A stretch of 64,000 nucleotides of DNA from Microlunatus phosphovorus NM-1 (GTDB lineage Bacteria; Actinomycetota; Actinomycetes; Propionibacteriales; Propionibacteriaceae): NCBI RefSeq assembly GCF_000270245.1, contig NC_015635.1, forward strand, positions 62,001-126,000, given 5' to 3'. Positions 48,101-55,697 of this stretch are shown here, one piece after another (the stretch's first letter is position 1; each line of letters begins with the position of its first letter). The notes below the pieces were generated by a model. That model searched no databases. It saw nothing but the letters and a program-made list of their open reading frames with translations, and was not told the origin of the DNA. The position numbers and the translations under genes are program-made.

Positions 48101-48352
48101 GGCGCCAGCACCCCTGCCCGTTTCAGGGAAGATTCCCTCGGGGAGGGGTGGCCAGTATGCGGGGGCTGACTGACGTGCCTGCAGCGCGCGGTACAACTCA
48201 CGAATGATCCGGGACTTGCCGATCCCCGACGGCCCTTCCAACACAATTGCACGCGGCACCGTTACGTCACCGGAGACGATCGCATCAAATCTCGTCACGA
48301 GGTCAATCAGCAGTTGACTGTGGCCGACTCCGAGCAAGACTTGATCGTCCAC
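45134..48352 (-). CDS. STAND-like ATPase with kinesin-light-chain-type TPR array
   Basis: 1072 aa. The N-terminal NTPase has Walker A EGPSGIGKSR (G40-S47) and Walker B-like LVVVEDIHLLGPD, with later MVIGTAWPEG; a helical middle region follows. From about residue 571 there are 11 full 42-residue TPRs and part of a twelfth, consensus ILGxDHPDTLxSRNNLAxAY and AIxLxEQTLxDRxR. This is the NLR-like layout used by several bacterial antiphage STAND proteins, but no separate effector domain (TIR, nuclease, protease) is visible at the N-terminus. GC is clearly lower than in neighbouring genes, a sign of transfer. It stands alone, without a partner gene. Confidence 0.85.
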   Translation of the reverse strand: MDDQVLLGVGHSQLLIDLVTRFDAIVSGDVTVPRAIVLEGPSGIGKSRIIRELYRALQARQSAPAYWPPLPEGIFPETGRGAGADPMPDRKRLGPPLNGFVWPGGARPGFSWWEFSCERMRQGDLLDVVSQARPALEAHYLPVRLAWHDAAGWPARLRAQRPQIIARAKEAATTSGMETAEAILDAAGVVVPGLDLALIWVTLGFKAYRQRLSEMSALQTNVRLGGEAAYQQTSDAAQLATKLRQVAHPKVPALVVVEDIHLLGPDLVKFLTVMSQRDPDRPVMVIGTAWPEGRHNPNYDRWLRGTGAAGNLELRQMPALQTHDLVRLVRRFAPAIDDRTAILVAKRYPNPLALKLFLSLKDTQDQIQHAGGRLIITDTNLDQLPREIFNLYWLRWQELPELTRTVLSYTAGTLPPNQPTFPFSIELVANAIASTDPSVVCAVHTAAQKLREAGDQYGWIASDTTGMCWFREGLLTEVAENELSRRERAAATESIRIQLVAAIDDRRRDHYWLPLNDQTLNHSCIWLIALLPLDHEAATVTEAVAVVHTARMHAASHEPDTAARLFADPRLGILDPAHPDTVTIHNEHATCLLELGQVQIAIAKLDALVAHAEQVLGPNHVNTLRSRNSLALAYESSGDLTLAISLHEQTLTDTEQIFGSDHPNTLTSMSNLAHACESAGKLKRAIALNEKALDDRNRILGHDHPDTLASMNSLAGTYQSTGAYADAISLYEQTLSAREKLLGEQHFDAIQSRNDLASAYLVKGDYAKAISLNEKSLAVAERILGADHPNTLTARSNLAVAHLSLNHLEQATPLLEQTVVDMERILGPDHPDTLTSRNSLAAAYRAAGDTHRAIPLLKQTLDARTRILGPDNPSTLQSRNNLGHAYQSAGEFSLAISLLEKTVSDVERVLGSDHPDTLTSRNNLAAAYLSDGQFNHAVPLYEQTLADRKRILGSDHPDTLQSLNSLATAYLGDGQLKQAVPLYEQTLADRKRILGPDSHKTIESQENLAFAYQMAGEAERAIPLYEQALAGRTRVFGADHPDAKMALNRLELTLELSIRAVTGGLREPSSES
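45369..45544. repeat. Exact 50-bp repeat within the TPR array
   Basis: 45369-45418 and 45495-45544 are identical over 50 bases, exactly 126 bp (one 42-residue TPR) apart, while other repeats are diverged. This shows recent duplication or conversion of one TPR unit. Confidence 0.8.
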
Positions 48353-48519
48353 AACCGCAGCCTAGGGGTATCCAGCGCCTGGCGATAGCGGACTTGCGCG
48401 AACACGCACTGTTGGATGCGCGTGTGCTCTGATCAAGGCGGTTCAAGTTCGTCGGGTCGTACAGCTGCCGGACATCTGCATAGGACGCTTGTGAAACGTT
48501 CTGGCACTCGGCGAGATTC
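48353..48519. other. Spacer before the tRNA-like sequence
   Basis: No gene or clear signal seen between the start of the STAND-TPR gene and the tRNA-like sequence at 48520. The promoter of the STAND-TPR gene (minus strand) should be here. Confidence 0.35.
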
Positions 48520-48594
48520 GGGCGATGCACACGGTGGCATGACGGGTCTCGTTGGCAAGCAAGGGATTAGGGGTCCGAGTGCCTCATGGCTCCA
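48520..48594 (+). pseudogene. Degenerate tRNA-Ala-like sequence
   Basis: The 3' half closely follows tRNA-Ala: TTGGCAA anticodon loop (GGC), GGGATTAGGGG, a TCCGAGT loop and TGGCTCCA. The acceptor stem GGGCGAT/ATGGCTC pairs at 6 of 7 positions (one wobble), but the anticodon and T stems are broken. Its 3' half resembles the intact tRNA-Ala(TGC) at 55006-55078 and lies in the opposite orientation. It is not expected to function as a normal tRNA; it may be a decayed tRNA or an old integration-site remnant. Confidence 0.5.
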
Positions 48595-48664
48595 CCCACC
48601 ACCATCCCTGGTCAGAACCGCATTCTGTTGTACTTCGCCGCGAACCCGAGGTCACCAACGACGG

Positions 48665-49560
48665 CTACGCCGAACACTCGCCGAGCCGCTCGCCACCATC
48701 AGCGAGAAGGCGCGACGCAAGGAGGCGAGACACGAACACAAGGAGCCTGGCGATGTCACACGTTCCCACAAGAAGTGCGTCCAGGTGCCTGAGCGTTGTG
48801 ACAGGAAGGGTGTTGTCATGGTGGAGCCAGGCGTGAAGCTGCCCGCCGATCGTGTTGGTCGCGAACGCGCCAAAGCACCAGTCCGGGTCTTCGCCGAGCT
48901 GGGGCTGCTGCCCGACCGGGCGGGGAGTGCGGCGGGCGATGATCCGCATGTCGGGTGGCCAGCCGTCCAACCGGTCCCCGTCCAGACCGTGGCGCAGGAT
49001 CGCGGTGAGGCCGGCGACCTGCGCGTCGGTCTCGGGTTTCCCGTCGGCACCCAACCCGCTGGTCCATGCTGTCGCTGGACATGGTCGATGCCGGTCTGGG
49101 TGCGGTCGTCGATCGGCCAGCCGACCGAGTAACTCCACCCTTCGGCTCGCCGGCCGTGCTCGCGGTAGGTGTTGAGGCTGGTCAGGGTGCTCGATCACCT
49201 GATGGGAGTACCTGGCCCCGTCGATAGTGACCAGCAGGTCCTTGCGATAGGCGGCGGGGAGCTGGGCCAATGCTTCGTCGAGCACATGGACGTGGTCGAT
49301 CCCGGTAGATGACCCGGCGTTACCAGCCGGTGCATGACCGCCAGCGGATCGCCGATGTTGGAGCACCAGGCGGTCAGCGGGTGGTGCCCAATGCCGCCTT
49401 TGAAGTGCCCGGCGACACCGGGCTTCATCGTCGCCGCCTCGATGATCGTGGAGTCCGAGGCGCCACCGCCCGGGCCGTACAGGTCGGTCTGCCGGGTCAG
49501 ACCTTCCACGTCCGACAGACACGACGCCCCGCTGTAGCTGCCCGAGACGGCGGGGTCACG
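48665..49560 (-). mobile_element. IS1380-type transposase remnant, multiply frameshifted
   Basis: Pieces of one transposase are spread over different frames: RQTDLYGPGGGASDSTIIEA and KPGVAGHFKGGIGHHPL (about 49350-49500), STGIDHVHVLDEALAQLPAA and VTIDGARYSHQVIEH (about 49190-49310), TYREHGRRAEGWSYSVGW in a third frame, then ETDAQVAGLTAILRHGLDGD and NTIGGQLHAWLHHDNT (48720-49030). At least three frame changes and a missing N-terminus make it inactive. The assignment to IS1380 rests on these conserved stretches. Confidence 0.75.
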
Positions 49561-50071
49561 GCAGCGCTGCCTCCGGTGGCCGTCTCCAACCAGGAGGCCT
49601 GGCCACGGCCCCGGGGATGCGGTCCGGGCGGCTGGACGGGTAACGCGCGCAGCGGGTCGAGAACTGACCAGCAGCCCTCCCACCGGGCTTTCCGCACAGC
49701 TCGCACGTCCTGTATCACACTCCACGAGCAGCCGTGATCAGGTCCGCAGCCTCGCCGCGCGCAACGGGAACGGTCAGGTAACGCAGCCCGCCCGACTTCT
49801 GGCTGGCCTGCTCCAGCCGGTAGTCGCCCAGGATGGCAACGAGGCTGGCGTGTAGCTCGTTGACGAGTGGCACCCAGCCAGCCGGCAGGGACCAGGCGTC
49901 GTCACCGGTGAGCCTGATCGACGAGTCCGCCAGGGTCGACAGCGCCTCGGGATGCTCGTCGGCAAACAGGACCAAGCGACCGTACAGCGCCTGCACGCGA
50001 TCCCGAAGCTCGTGCAGGCCGGCGACTCTGGCTGCCTCTGCCGCCATGACCTGGCATTCGGACTCGGGGAT

Positions 50072-51562
50072 GGATTCAACTGGTCGTCGCAACACCTCGA
50101 CTTCGGAGGTGTTCAGGGATGGCGACGGCGGACTGGAGTAGGAAGACTGGAGATGCGCCGGAGGGGCTTCGCCGGCAGTGGCGTGCTGATCGGGCGCTGA
50201 GGCCGGCGATGCGTTCGCCCGGGCGCCCTGATCCGTCGCGAGTGGTGCAGCGGCAGTTCTGGCGGCTGATCGCGACGGGCGTCACCTCGGCGGAGGCAGC
50301 CATCGCGGTCGGCGTGTCGGTGCCGGTCGGGGCTCGCTGGTTTCGCCACGCTGGCGGGATGCCGCCGATCTCGCTGGCCGAACCGACGGGCCGCTATCTG
50401 ACCTTCGAGGAGCGTGAGGAGATCGCGATCCTGCGCGCTCAAGGTCACGGAGTGCGAGAGATCGCCCGCCGGCTCGGGCGCAACCCCGGGACGATCTCGC
50501 GTGAGCTGCGGCGCAACGCGGCCACCCGCGGCGGGAAGCAGGAGTACCGGGCGACGGTCGCGCAGTGGAAGGCGCAGCAGGCCGCGAAGCGCCCGAAGAC
50601 CGCGAAGCTCGCGACCAACGACAGGCTGCGCGAGTACGTGCAGGAGCGCCTGGCCGGCACCGTGCGCCGTGTCGACGGCACGGTGGTCACCGGCCCGACA
50701 CCTCCGTCGTGGAAGGGCTTGAACAAGCCGCACCGCGCTGACCGTCGGTGGGCGACAGCGTGGAGCCCGGAGCAGATCGCGCACCGGTTGACGATCGACT
50801 TCCCCGATGATGAGTCCATGCGCATCAGCCATGAGGCGATCTATCAGTCGCTGTTCATCGAGGGCCGCGGTGCGCTCAAACGGGAACTGGTCGCGTGCCT
50901 GCGCACCGGGAGGGCGTTGCGCAAGCCGCGTGCGAGGTCGCAGAACAAGCCGCAAGGCCATGTCACCGCCGATGTCGTGATCAGTCAGCGGCCTGCCGAA
51001 GCCGACGATCGGGCCGTGCCCGGGCACTGGGAAGGCGATTTGATCATCGGCACCGGCCGGTCCGCAATCGGCACCATCGTCGAACGTTCGAGCCGATCAA
51101 CCCTGCTGGTCCACCTGCCAAGGCTGGAGGGCTGGGGTGAGCAGCCGGCCGTGAAGAACGGTCCCGCCCTGGGCGGTTACGGTGCCGAGGCGATGAGCAC
51201 TGCACTGACGGCGTCAATGACGCGCCTGCCTGAACAGTTGCGCAAGACGCTGACCTGGGATCGCGGCAAAGAGATGTCCGGGCACGCGCAGTTCGCGTTG
51301 AAGACCCGCACGAAGGTGTTCTTCGCCGACCCCCACTCACCCTGGCAGCGCCCGACGAACGAGAACACCAACGGGCTGCTGCGGCAGTACTTACCTAAGG
51401 GCACCGACCTGTCACGATGGTCGGCCGAGGACCTCGAAGCGATCGCACTAACACTCAACAACCGCCCCCGAAAAGTCCTTGGCTGGAAGACCCCGGCGGA
51501 GGTGTTCGCCGAGCAGCTACGCTCGACCCAACAGACCGGTGTTGCGTCGACTGGTTGAACTC
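50072..51562 (+). mobile_element. IS30-family insertion sequence
   Basis: 1491 bp. The 25-bp ends 50072-50096 and 51538-51562 are imperfect inverted repeats (about 20 of 25 matches, with GCAACACC inner core). A perfect 8-bp hairpin (50091-50098/50106-50113) lies at the left end just before the transposase ATG. Transposase and both ends look intact, so it may be active. No clear target duplication could be read. Confidence 0.75.
50119..51558 (+). CDS. IS30-family transposase
   Basis: 479 aa. N-terminal helix-turn-helix of the IS30 type (YLTFEEREEIAILRAQGHGV ... REIARRLGRNPGTISRELRR), then the DDE catalytic core: D in HWEGDLIIG, D in TWDRGKEM, E in PTNENTNGLLRQY, and the usual closing LNNRPRKVLGWKTPAEVF. 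Full length with no interruptions. An extra ~75-residue N-terminal region (second helix-turn-helix, SAEAAIAVGVSVPVGARWF) is common in the long actinobacterial members. Disrupts a gene on the opposite strand. Confidence 0.95.
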   Translation: MATADWSRKTGDAPEGLRRQWRADRALRPAMRSPGRPDPSRVVQRQFWRLIATGVTSAEAAIAVGVSVPVGARWFRHAGGMPPISLAEPTGRYLTFEEREEIAILRAQGHGVREIARRLGRNPGTISRELRRNAATRGGKQEYRATVAQWKAQQAAKRPKTAKLATNDRLREYVQERLAGTVRRVDGTVVTGPTPPSWKGLNKPHRADRRWATAWSPEQIAHRLTIDFPDDESMRISHEAIYQSLFIEGRGALKRELVACLRTGRALRKPRARSQNKPQGHVTADVVISQRPAEADDRAVPGHWEGDLIIGTGRSAIGTIVERSSRSTLLVHLPRLEGWGEQPAVKNGPALGGYGAEAMSTALTASMTRLPEQLRKTLTWDRGKEMSGHAQFALKTRTKVFFADPHSPWQRPTNENTNGLLRQYLPKGTDLSRWSAEDLEAIALTLNNRPRKVLGWKTPAEVFAEQLRSTQQTGVASTG

Positions 51563-51608
51563 GCCGAGGGCGGACGATCAATTCGAAGTCCCGGCCGTCG
51601 TCAGCCAT

Positions 51609-51860
51609 GGTTGCCACCTCTCTCGGTTCGCCAGCGTAGGTCGGTATGTCGGCGACGGTCCGAGAACAGTCGGTGCGAGCGACGACCTCCGAGCGCTGAC
51701 ACATTCCGGCGGTTGATGTGAGTGTCGGTGCCTGGTGACACCATCGTTAAGAGGGTCGCTGTGACTCATGTGACTCATGTAGCGAGAGTGACACGGCGGT
51801 TCTAAGTCCATGCTCTGCACGTGGACCGTTAGGCTCGCCAGGACCAGGGAGGTGATCAGG
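51609..51860. other. Spacer with a short direct repeat
   Basis: GTGACTCAT occurs twice in direct tandem at about 51760-51780. It carries the promoters of the split gene (leftward) and of the Gp37/Gp68 gene (rightward); no hexamers were assigned with confidence. Confidence 0.35.
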
Positions 51861-52613
51861 ATGGCTACGAACAGCGCAATCGAATGGACCGAGGTCACCT
51901 GGAACCCCGTCACAGGCTGCGACCGTGTGGCGGCAGGTTGCGACAACTGCTATGCACTCGCGCTTGCGAAGCGTCTCAAAGCGATGGGCGCTGAGAAGTA
52001 CCAGAACGATGGCGACCCGCGAACCTCCGGGCCCGGCTTCGGTGTGACGGTTCACCCACGGTCGCTGCAACAGCCGTACCGCTGGCGAACGCCCAAGGTC
52101 GTGTTCGTGAACTCGATGAGCGACCTGTTCCACGCCAAGGTGCCGCTCGACTTCATCCGCGACGTTTTCGACGTGATCCGCGAGACCCCGCAGCACACCT
52201 ACCAGGTGCTCACCAAGCGAGCCCACCGGACGGCCAGGATCGCCGACAAGATCGACTGGCCAGACAACCTCTGGATGGGGGTCTCGGTCGAGTCCTCCGA
52301 TGTGGTGAACCGGATCGATCACCTGCGAGCTGTCCCGGCCGCAACGCGGTTCCTGTCCTGCGAGCCACTTCTGACGGCGCTGCCCGACTTGGACCTCGAC
52401 GACATCGACTGGGTCATCGCCGGTGGTGAGTCCGGTCCGCGGGCACGGCCAATGGACCCAGCATGGGTGGAGGATATCCGGGACCAGTGTGTCGACGCGG
52501 GCGTCGCCTTTTTCTTCAAGCAGTGGGGTGGGCGGACACCGAAGGCCAAGGGTCGCGAGCTCGACGGTCGTACTTGGGACGACATGCCGCAGTTAGCAAC
52601 AGCGTCGGCCTAG
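51861..52613 (+). CDS. Phage Gp37/Gp68 family protein (DUF5131, three-Cys motif)
   Basis: 250 aa. Starts with the family signature IEWTEVTWNPVTGC and the three cysteines C20, C27, C30 (GCDRVAAGCDNC), probably a metal or Fe-S site, followed by VVFVNSMSDLFH, VLTKRA, NLWMGVSVES, SCEPLL and WVIAGGESG. The family occurs in phages and bacterial islands and has no settled function; the fold resembles radical-SAM-like barrels. GGGAGGTGATC precedes ATG 51861. Its 3' end overlaps that of TcmP by 4 bases in convergent orientation; TcmP is its known genomic partner. Confidence 0.92.
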   Translation: MATNSAIEWTEVTWNPVTGCDRVAAGCDNCYALALAKRLKAMGAEKYQNDGDPRTSGPGFGVTVHPRSLQQPYRWRTPKVVFVNSMSDLFHAKVPLDFIRDVFDVIRETPQHTYQVLTKRAHRTARIADKIDWPDNLWMGVSVESSDVVNRIDHLRAVPAATRFLSCEPLLTALPDLDLDDIDWVIAGGESGPRARPMDPAWVEDIRDQCVDAGVAFFFKQWGGRTPKAKGRELDGRTWDDMPQLATASA

Positions 52614-53545
52614 TTGCGCCACCACGAGCTATCAGCTGGGTCCCAGCACTGCTCGCTGGTCCACTCTGGGATGGGACCGCTGTAATCCGAAAATAGAACG
52701 CCCTGCGGCGACGCGGCATCGATCGCCTCCTGCTTCATTTTCGGCTCGCGCTCGGCGGCCTTCTTGTACAGGTGCGACATGATCTTGAGCCCAGCATTGT
52801 GATCCGTGGCAAAGACCATGTCGTACAGGTCGGTGTTGTTCTTCATCGTCATGGGGATTCGGATGGTGTGCCCGTACCTGAGCTGCGTCTCGAACTGCCA
52901 GCGCAGCAGGTTCACCATCTCGCGTCGGAACTCCGATGCCTCGATCGACTTCTCATTGATTCGTGCGTCCAGGATCTGTCGCCATCTGCCTGAGCCGTAC
53001 AGATTGTCGACCTTGTCCGCGAAGGCTGCGCCGTTCGTCCCCATAACACCTTTGACGATCATCGCGGGCGACCACAGGATCCACTGTTCGGCCTTGGTCT
53101 TGCCCGACCGAAAGCCAGCCAGCTTCGCCATCGTGTCCCATCTGAGCTCAGCTGCTTGCTGGTCTAGGAAGGCGAAAGTAGGTGCCCATCGAACGTCGCT
53201 CAGATCACTCAGCATACGGTCGACCGTGACGTTGCAGTCTCCCGCGTACACGCGAAACGGTGCGCCGGTATACCGGTTATCCAGATCGGCCTTGAGCCTC
53301 GCAGACTTGGGTGGCATCTCCCCGAATGCGAACCGCGTGAAGGTTGGCTGCGCCTCCAACGCTATCCGAGCTGACCCGTCGAACGTCTCGCCCGTGTCCC
53401 GGTCGAAGTTCTCGGGCTCACCAGCCATGAGGTCGATGTAGATCCGTTCAGAGGACTTGTTCTTGGCGGCGTTGTTGAACGCAGGCAGGTATCCCTGGAG
53501 AATCTCGAGCTTGTTCCGGGACCAGTAGCTCCACCCTCGCGCCAT
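52610..53545 (-). CDS. tcmP: Three-Cys-motif partner protein TcmP
   Basis: 311 aa. Matches the TcmP family pattern: WSYWSRNKLEILQGYLPAFN at the start, IYIDLMAGEPENFD (methyltransferase-like first strand), AFLDQQAAELRWDTM, and the closing SGPIPEWTSEQCW. Known to occur beside three-Cys-motif (Gp37/Gp68) genes; the activity is unproven, although the first half looks like a SAM-binding Rossmann fold. Start ATG 53545 begins at the conserved N-terminus; the longer frame is not supported. An HNH fragment gene ends 19 bp upstream. Confidence 0.9.
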   Translation of the reverse strand: MARGWSYWSRNKLEILQGYLPAFNNAAKNKSSERIYIDLMAGEPENFDRDTGETFDGSARIALEAQPTFTRFAFGEMPPKSARLKADLDNRYTGAPFRVYAGDCNVTVDRMLSDLSDVRWAPTFAFLDQQAAELRWDTMAKLAGFRSGKTKAEQWILWSPAMIVKGVMGTNGAAFADKVDNLYGSGRWRQILDARINEKSIEASEFRREMVNLLRWQFETQLRYGHTIRIPMTMKNNTDLYDMVFATDHNAGLKIMSHLYKKAAEREPKMKQEAIDAASPQGVLFSDYSGPIPEWTSEQCWDPADSSWWRN

Positions 53546-53564
53546 GACCTCTGCCCCCCAGCGA

Positions 53565-53786
53565 CTACCTGTTGCCCTTGGACCTGTTGTGCGGCACGCA
53601 GAGCATCTCGCAGTTGGCGAGGTCAGAAGCCCCACCCTTGCTCCACGCCGTCACGTGGTCGGCGTCCATCTCGTTGAGCTCGTAAATGCGGAGCTCCTTC
53701 TCGATGTCGCTCGACTGCGTGTAGAACTCGTCCTTCTGTCCAGCCTTCGCCGCTGCCAGTAGGCTGTTTGCCGCTTGGGTCGTCAA
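53565..53786 (-). CDS. HNH nuclease domain protein, probably a C-terminal fragment
   Basis: 73 aa with TTG start. The HNH core is readable: NEMDADHVTAWSKGGASDLA with the catalytic His, and CEMLCVPHNRSKGNR with the final N-x-x-K. Such a short HNH ending is normally the tail of a longer DUF262/GmrSD-like protein, and no upstream part is found in any frame, so this is probably a truncated gene. It may still be made and could belong with TcmP and Gp37/Gp68. Confidence 0.65.
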   Translation of the reverse strand: MTTQAANSLLAAAKAGQKDEFYTQSSDIEKELRIYELNEMDADHVTAWSKGGASDLANCEMLCVPHNRSKGNR

Positions 53787-53928
53787 TGCCCGCCCCTTCC
53801 TCGCCGGCCCGGTTGCACCGCTGGATGGGGCGCGTCCTCCAGTGGCATCTTATCGACGAGCGCGGACAGTGTCCGGGACACCGGGGCGACTGGCCGACCG
53901 AGCGGCCCAGCGAGACGAGCCGGGAGGC

Positions 53929-54647
53929 TCAGCCCTGTCGCAGGCGCTCGATCTCCGCCTCCAGCGCGCCGACCCTGGCCTCCAGATCGGCCTTCGTCGG
54001 CCTGCCCGACCGCTTGGCCGCCGCAGACGGAGCGGCTGGCACCCGAGCCGCCTTCGGCTCCGCCTCCAGTCCGATGGCCTCCCCGCCGACGATGGTCGCG
54101 GGATCCAGGCCGCACTCGGGGCAGGAGGTCGCGCCCGTGAAGGCGTTGTGGAGGGTCTTGTGGGTGTAGTGCGACGTCCGCTCGAGGACGTGGCCGCAAT
54201 AGAGGCGGAGCCGCCACCTCATCAGCTCATGGGGCGGCGTCCGGCGGCCCAGCAGCCGACCGATCTCGTCCCTCTGCTTCGGCGACAGCGGCGGAGGCGG
54301 GCAGCACTTCGTGCAGTGGGTGATCAGCGACCCGGATACCGAGTGCCGGCCCCCGCGGCAGTCGCCGTGGAGCTGGCGGTACATGGCGTCCTCGGCGTCG
54401 TAGCGCGCTCGTCGTCGGTGAAGTGCATCGTGCCTTTCGACTCCCAATGCTCGTCGTCCCGGTACGGCCGTCCGCAGCCCGGGCACGGGTCGCCGGCGGC
54501 GTACTGCTCCCAGGTCAGCATCGGGACGTCGCACCTGACCGCGTCGCGGATCTCCTCGCTCTGCTTCTGCGCACGCTCTGCCGTCTTGGTCAGCTCGAAG
54601 GGAGCGTCCAAATCCCCGCGTCGCTCGTAGTCCGTGACCTCCACCAC
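53929..54647 (-). pseudogene. Zinc-ribbon protein gene with a frameshift
   Basis: The N-terminal half (from ATG 54647) encodes VEVTDYERRGDLDAPFELTK and CPGCGRPYRDDEHWES up to TDDER; at about 54405-54410 the frame must change to continue RYDAEDAMYRQLHGDCRGG, CTKCCPP, LYCGHVLERTSHYTHKTLHN, CPECGLDP and a C-terminal coiled coil (KADLEARVGALEAEIERLRQ). Joined, it is a protein of about 238 residues with two or three zinc knuckles, of the type found in mycobacteriophages and actinobacterial islands. Function unknown. Confidence 0.65.
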
Positions 54648-55005
54648 GTATCGACGCTAGACCACAAGGAGGACGGCGGGGAGGATCGGCGCGCCTGCCA
54701 CGCGCCCTGGCGACAGGTTCCGCTGGGGCGCACAAAGGCGCACGCGGTCGCATCTTCGGGCCTGAGCCTGCGGGATTGCGCGTAAGAGCGGGGCGCTCGG
54801 GACGCATCCGAACCAACACAGATTGCTATCGAGACCTACCAATCTACTACCGCCCTGAACGCCATCGCCTGCAGCTCTTGAGCAACGCGAGAGACCTGTT
54901 GCAAACAAGGAAGCGGGTTCTGGCTAGGGAAATCGTCAGATCCAAGGAACCAAACCCAGGCTGAGTCGGGAGTTGTCAGGAGTCAGTCTGTGGCACTGTG
55001 AGGGG
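54648..55005. other. Gene-free right edge of the island
   Basis: 358 bp with no supported gene. 54800-54960 is AT-rich for this genome. A short frame ending RDLLQTRKRVLAREIVRSKE looks like a gene remnant. No integrase and no direct copy of the tRNA 3' end was found here. Confidence 0.4.
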
Positions 55006-55078
55006 TGGAGCCAAGGGGACTCGAACCCCTAACCCCCTGCTTGCAAAGCAGGTGCGCTACCAATTGCGCCATGGCCCC
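55006..55078 (-). tRNA. tRNA-Ala (TGC anticodon)
   Basis: 73 nt on the minus strand. Acceptor stem GGGGCCA/TGGCTCC, D arm with GGTAGCGC, anticodon stem CCTGC/GCAGG around TTTGCAA (anticodon TGC), and T arm AGGGGTTCGAGTCCCCT, all pairing well. The 3' end faces the low-GC island, as expected for a tRNA used as an integration site. Confidence 0.95.
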
Positions 55079-55277
55079 GCGGAATGACCGACGTCAGATC
55101 GTACGCCGACTATGCGGCAGACGGAAACTCTGCGTCGAACTGACCTCGGTGGGCCACTCGGTGCCCTTTTACCCTGTCCCTGACGACGAGCGGGGTCACT
55201 TTGACGCAGAGGGGGCGAGACCCAGACCACGCCGAGGGCCATGGCCCCCACAGATTCTGGCGTCTACCCTGGTGCGC

Positions 55278-55697
55278 ATGTGGTCTCAGCGCGAAGTCAT
55301 CGACTACGCGCTGCAGCGACGCTCCACGTTGGAGGCGCTGCGGCGCCCGGGTCGGCAACTCGCCCGGATGGAGGCGTGTGACGCCGACCCCATGCTGGTG
55401 CGGGCGGCCAAGCATCATGGTGAGCAGACCAAGATCAAATGCCCGGTCTGCGCCAAGACGGATCTGGTCAACCTGCACTATGTGTTCGGCGAGCAGCTCG
55501 GACAGTATTCAGGGCGGATCAAGCAGACGCCCGAGTTGGACAAGATGGCACACGAGTTCGGCGAGTTCAAGGTGGTCGTCGTCGAGGTGTGCCTGGAATG
55601 TCACTGGAACCACATGATTTTGTCGTACCTCCTAGGCGACGGGGTCAAGCGCAAGCCGCCCCGCCGCCAGCAGACCGTTGAGGACATCTATGGCTGA
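55278..55697 (+). CDS. DUF5318 family zinc-ribbon protein
   Basis: 139 aa. Begins MWSQREVIDYALQRRSTL, the typical start of the actinobacterial DUF5318 family, with a four-Cys zinc ribbon CPVC (about 57) and CLEC (about 109). Function unknown, but the gene is conserved upstream of penicillin-binding proteins in actinobacteria, as here. The next gene overlaps its last 8 bases. There is no Shine-Dalgarno sequence; TACCCT 6 bases upstream suggests a leaderless transcript. Confidence 0.88.
   Translation: MWSQREVIDYALQRRSTLEALRRPGRQLARMEACDADPMLVRAAKHHGEQTKIKCPVCAKTDLVNLHYVFGEQLGQYSGRIKQTPELDKMAHEFGEFKVVVVEVCLECHWNHMILSYLLGDGVKRKPPRRQQTVEDIYG

Larger units (their letters stand above)
49715..51608 (-). 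pseudogene. Hypothetical gene split by the IS30 element
   Basis: The 3' part (49715-50071) encodes SECQVMAAEAARVAGLHELR, ADEHPEALSTLADSSIRL and ends LTVPVARGEAADLITAARGV, well-formed protein sequence with no usable start of its own: the apparent start codon at 50095 is supplied by the IS30 end. The 5' part (51563-51608) on the far side of the IS has GAGAGAGG before ATG 51608 and encodes ADDGRDFELIVRPRR. Joining them gives one protein of about 135 residues, in frame within the uncertainty of the IS border. No known family. Function presumably lost. Confidence 0.65.

Noticed and set aside
55005-55277. N-terminal extension of the DUF5318 frame across the tRNA
   Set aside because: It would translate the tRNA-Ala antisense; the conserved family start is at 55278.
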